Shown in pieces: positions 23,446 to 24,245 of a DNA stretch of 24,245 nucleotides. The stretch is from Deltaproteobacteria bacterium (GTDB lineage Bacteria > Desulfobacterota > Dissulfuribacteria > Dissulfuribacterales > JALVPX01): assembly GCA_027031565.1 (NCBI GenBank), contig JALVPX010000074.1:20183-44427 (forward strand), written 5' to 3'. Position numbers and translations under genes: made by a program. The notes under the pieces are model-generated. The model had not been told where the DNA came from and did not search any database. It was given only the letters and a program-made list of their open reading frames with translations. The first letter of the stretch is position 1. Each line of letters starts with the position of its first letter.

Positions 23446-23793
23446 TTAGCCGCTATATTCATTTTTAATTTCTTCTATCTGTGCCTTTAATTTGGGGATA
23501 TCTATTGTGGCGATTTCCCATATTATATCTATATTAACTCCAAAATATCCGTGAATTAGACGATCTCTCGTACCCGCTATCTCTTTCCATGGAATGTGGT
23601 CATGTCTCAATTTAATGGTATCTGATAAATGCCTGGTAGCCTCTCCGATAATTTCAATATTCCTTATAATAGCATCTTGTGTCTTTGAATCATTGCTGAA
23701 TTGATCATAGGTTAGTCCTTTAAGATATAATTGGATTTTTTCCATACATATTAAAATGTCATCCAATAAATCTATGCCTGAGCGCTTAGACAT
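23446..23793 (-). CDS. hepT: HepT-like ribonuclease toxin (DUF86, HEPN)
   Basis: A 115-residue, all-helical HEPN protein of the HepT/DUF86 family. The catalytic RX4-6HXY motif is present as RDRLIHGYF (about residues 76-84). Helix motifs typical of the family also stand out, such as QDAIIRNIEIIGEATRHLSD and the preceding DDILICMEKIQLYLKG. HepT toxins act on RNA and are silenced by MntA-catalysed AMPylation of the tyrosine in this motif. The start overlaps mntA by 8 nt (ATGTCTAA), so the antitoxin is translated first and coupled to the toxin. Codon use is much more AT-rich than in the nuo genes, suggesting transfer. Confidence 0.92.
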   Translation of the reverse strand: MSKRSGIDLLDDILICMEKIQLYLKGLTYDQFSNDSKTQDAIIRNIEIIGEATRHLSDTIKLRHDHIPWKEIAGTRDRLIHGYFGVNIDIIWEIATIDIPKLKAQIEEIKNEYSG

Positions 23794-24088
23794 AAATTAT
23801 ATCCTTTTCAATATCTGTTGATACTCTTTTGACTCTGATATTGCGGATTCCATCCTTCGTTAAAATATCAACTTTTCTGCCGAATAATTTTTCCATATAT
23901 TCTGCAAGACTCATAAATTTAAGGCCAATTGGCCTATCAAATTCCACGATTAAATCAATATCGCTTTCCTCTCTTTCCGATTGTTTGGCAACAGACCCAA
24001 ATATACCTATCCTTTTGATCCCAAATTCAGACGATAAATACGGATATTGAGATTTTATTTTTCTGATTACTTCATCAAGATTGCTCAT
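23786..24088 (-). CDS. mntA: MntA-like minimal nucleotidyltransferase antitoxin
   Basis: A 100-residue minimal nucleotidyltransferase. The active-site motif GSx10DxD is exact (GSVAKQSEREESDIDLIVEF, about residues 31-50). The third catalytic acid is likely Asp74 in KVDILTKDG. The preceding IKRIGIFGS strand is typical. MntA antitoxins transfer AMP to the paired HepT toxin. Length and gene order (antitoxin first) are standard. The ATG at 24088 has only a weak AGG ahead. The coding region is AT-rich. Confidence 0.92.
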   Translation of the reverse strand: MSNLDEVIRKIKSQYPYLSSEFGIKRIGIFGSVAKQSEREESDIDLIVEFDRPIGLKFMSLAEYMEKLFGRKVDILTKDGIRNIRVKRVSTDIEKDIIYV

Positions 24089-24149
24089 GAGAAACCTAAA
24101 TGTTTATAATAATCGGTCAACATAATCATATTAAACTTCATCAAAATTT

Positions 24150-24178
24150 TTTATAGCATGCAATAATTGCCAAAGCAA
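24150..24178 (-). promoter_or_regulatory. Candidate promoter of the mntA-hepT operon
   Basis: On the minus strand TTGCTT (24173-24178), a 17-nt spacer and TATAAA (24150-24155; five of six -10 matches). The start would be near 24143, about 55 nt before mntA. The surrounding 24089-24245 is very AT-rich, so chance matches are likely; nothing else was recognised in it. Confidence 0.4.
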
Positions 24179-24245
24179 GTACAATCCTTTTTATCATTCT
24201 ATTCCAAATAAGGCCATCAGCTTTTGAAGTGCTTTCATATAATTA

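Overview
The window looks like chromosomal DNA of an anaerobic Desulfobacterota-type (deltaproteobacterial) bacterium of intermediate GC. This rests on gene content, not on a marker gene: a complex I operon without an NADH-oxidising module, MrpD-type antiporter subunits, a type 2 TrpB, and a bactofilin beside an M23 peptidase. No rRNA, tRNA, CRISPR array, transposase or integrase is visible.

Left part (1-11.6 kb). The window opens inside an M23 (LytM) peptidase gene whose reading frame is interrupted by an amber codon, followed by a bactofilin; both belong to the peptidoglycan and cell-shape machinery. A minus-strand pair follows: a radical SAM/SPASM protein and a WbsX/GH99-like carbohydrate-active protein. 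Divergent from the pair is a plus-strand set: an FtsB-like divisome protein, two small unassigned proteins (one possibly HEPN-like), and a 1087-residue AddA/RecB-like helicase-nuclease with no AddB partner. Next on the minus strand come aat (N-end-rule aminoacyl transferase), a type 2 tryptophan synthase beta chain, and an outer-membrane barrel of the phenol-MetA family directly coupled to it. A plus-strand endonuclease III/MagIII-like glycosylase and a small membrane protein complete this part.

Central and right part (11.7-23.0 kb). One minus-strand operon runs nuoA-B-CD-H-I-J-K, an MrpD-like antiporter subunit, a 92-residue membrane protein, a NuoL-like antiporter subunit, nuoM and nuoN. 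Neighbouring genes overlap or lie within about 30 nt of each other. The genes encode the quinone module, the FeS connecting subunits (NuoB, NuoI) and the full membrane arm. NuoE, NuoF and NuoG are absent, so electrons probably enter from ferredoxin or another low-potential carrier at NuoI. Four antiporter-like subunits are present instead of the usual three. A candidate sigma70 promoter and a leader of about 140 nt lie upstream of nuoA.

Far right (23.0-24.2 kb). A gene-poor stretch of about 460 nt holds the nuo promoter, a strong minus-strand terminator and a pair of diverged direct repeats. Beyond it lies an AT-rich MntA-HepT toxin-antitoxin operon, which is probably acquired DNA.
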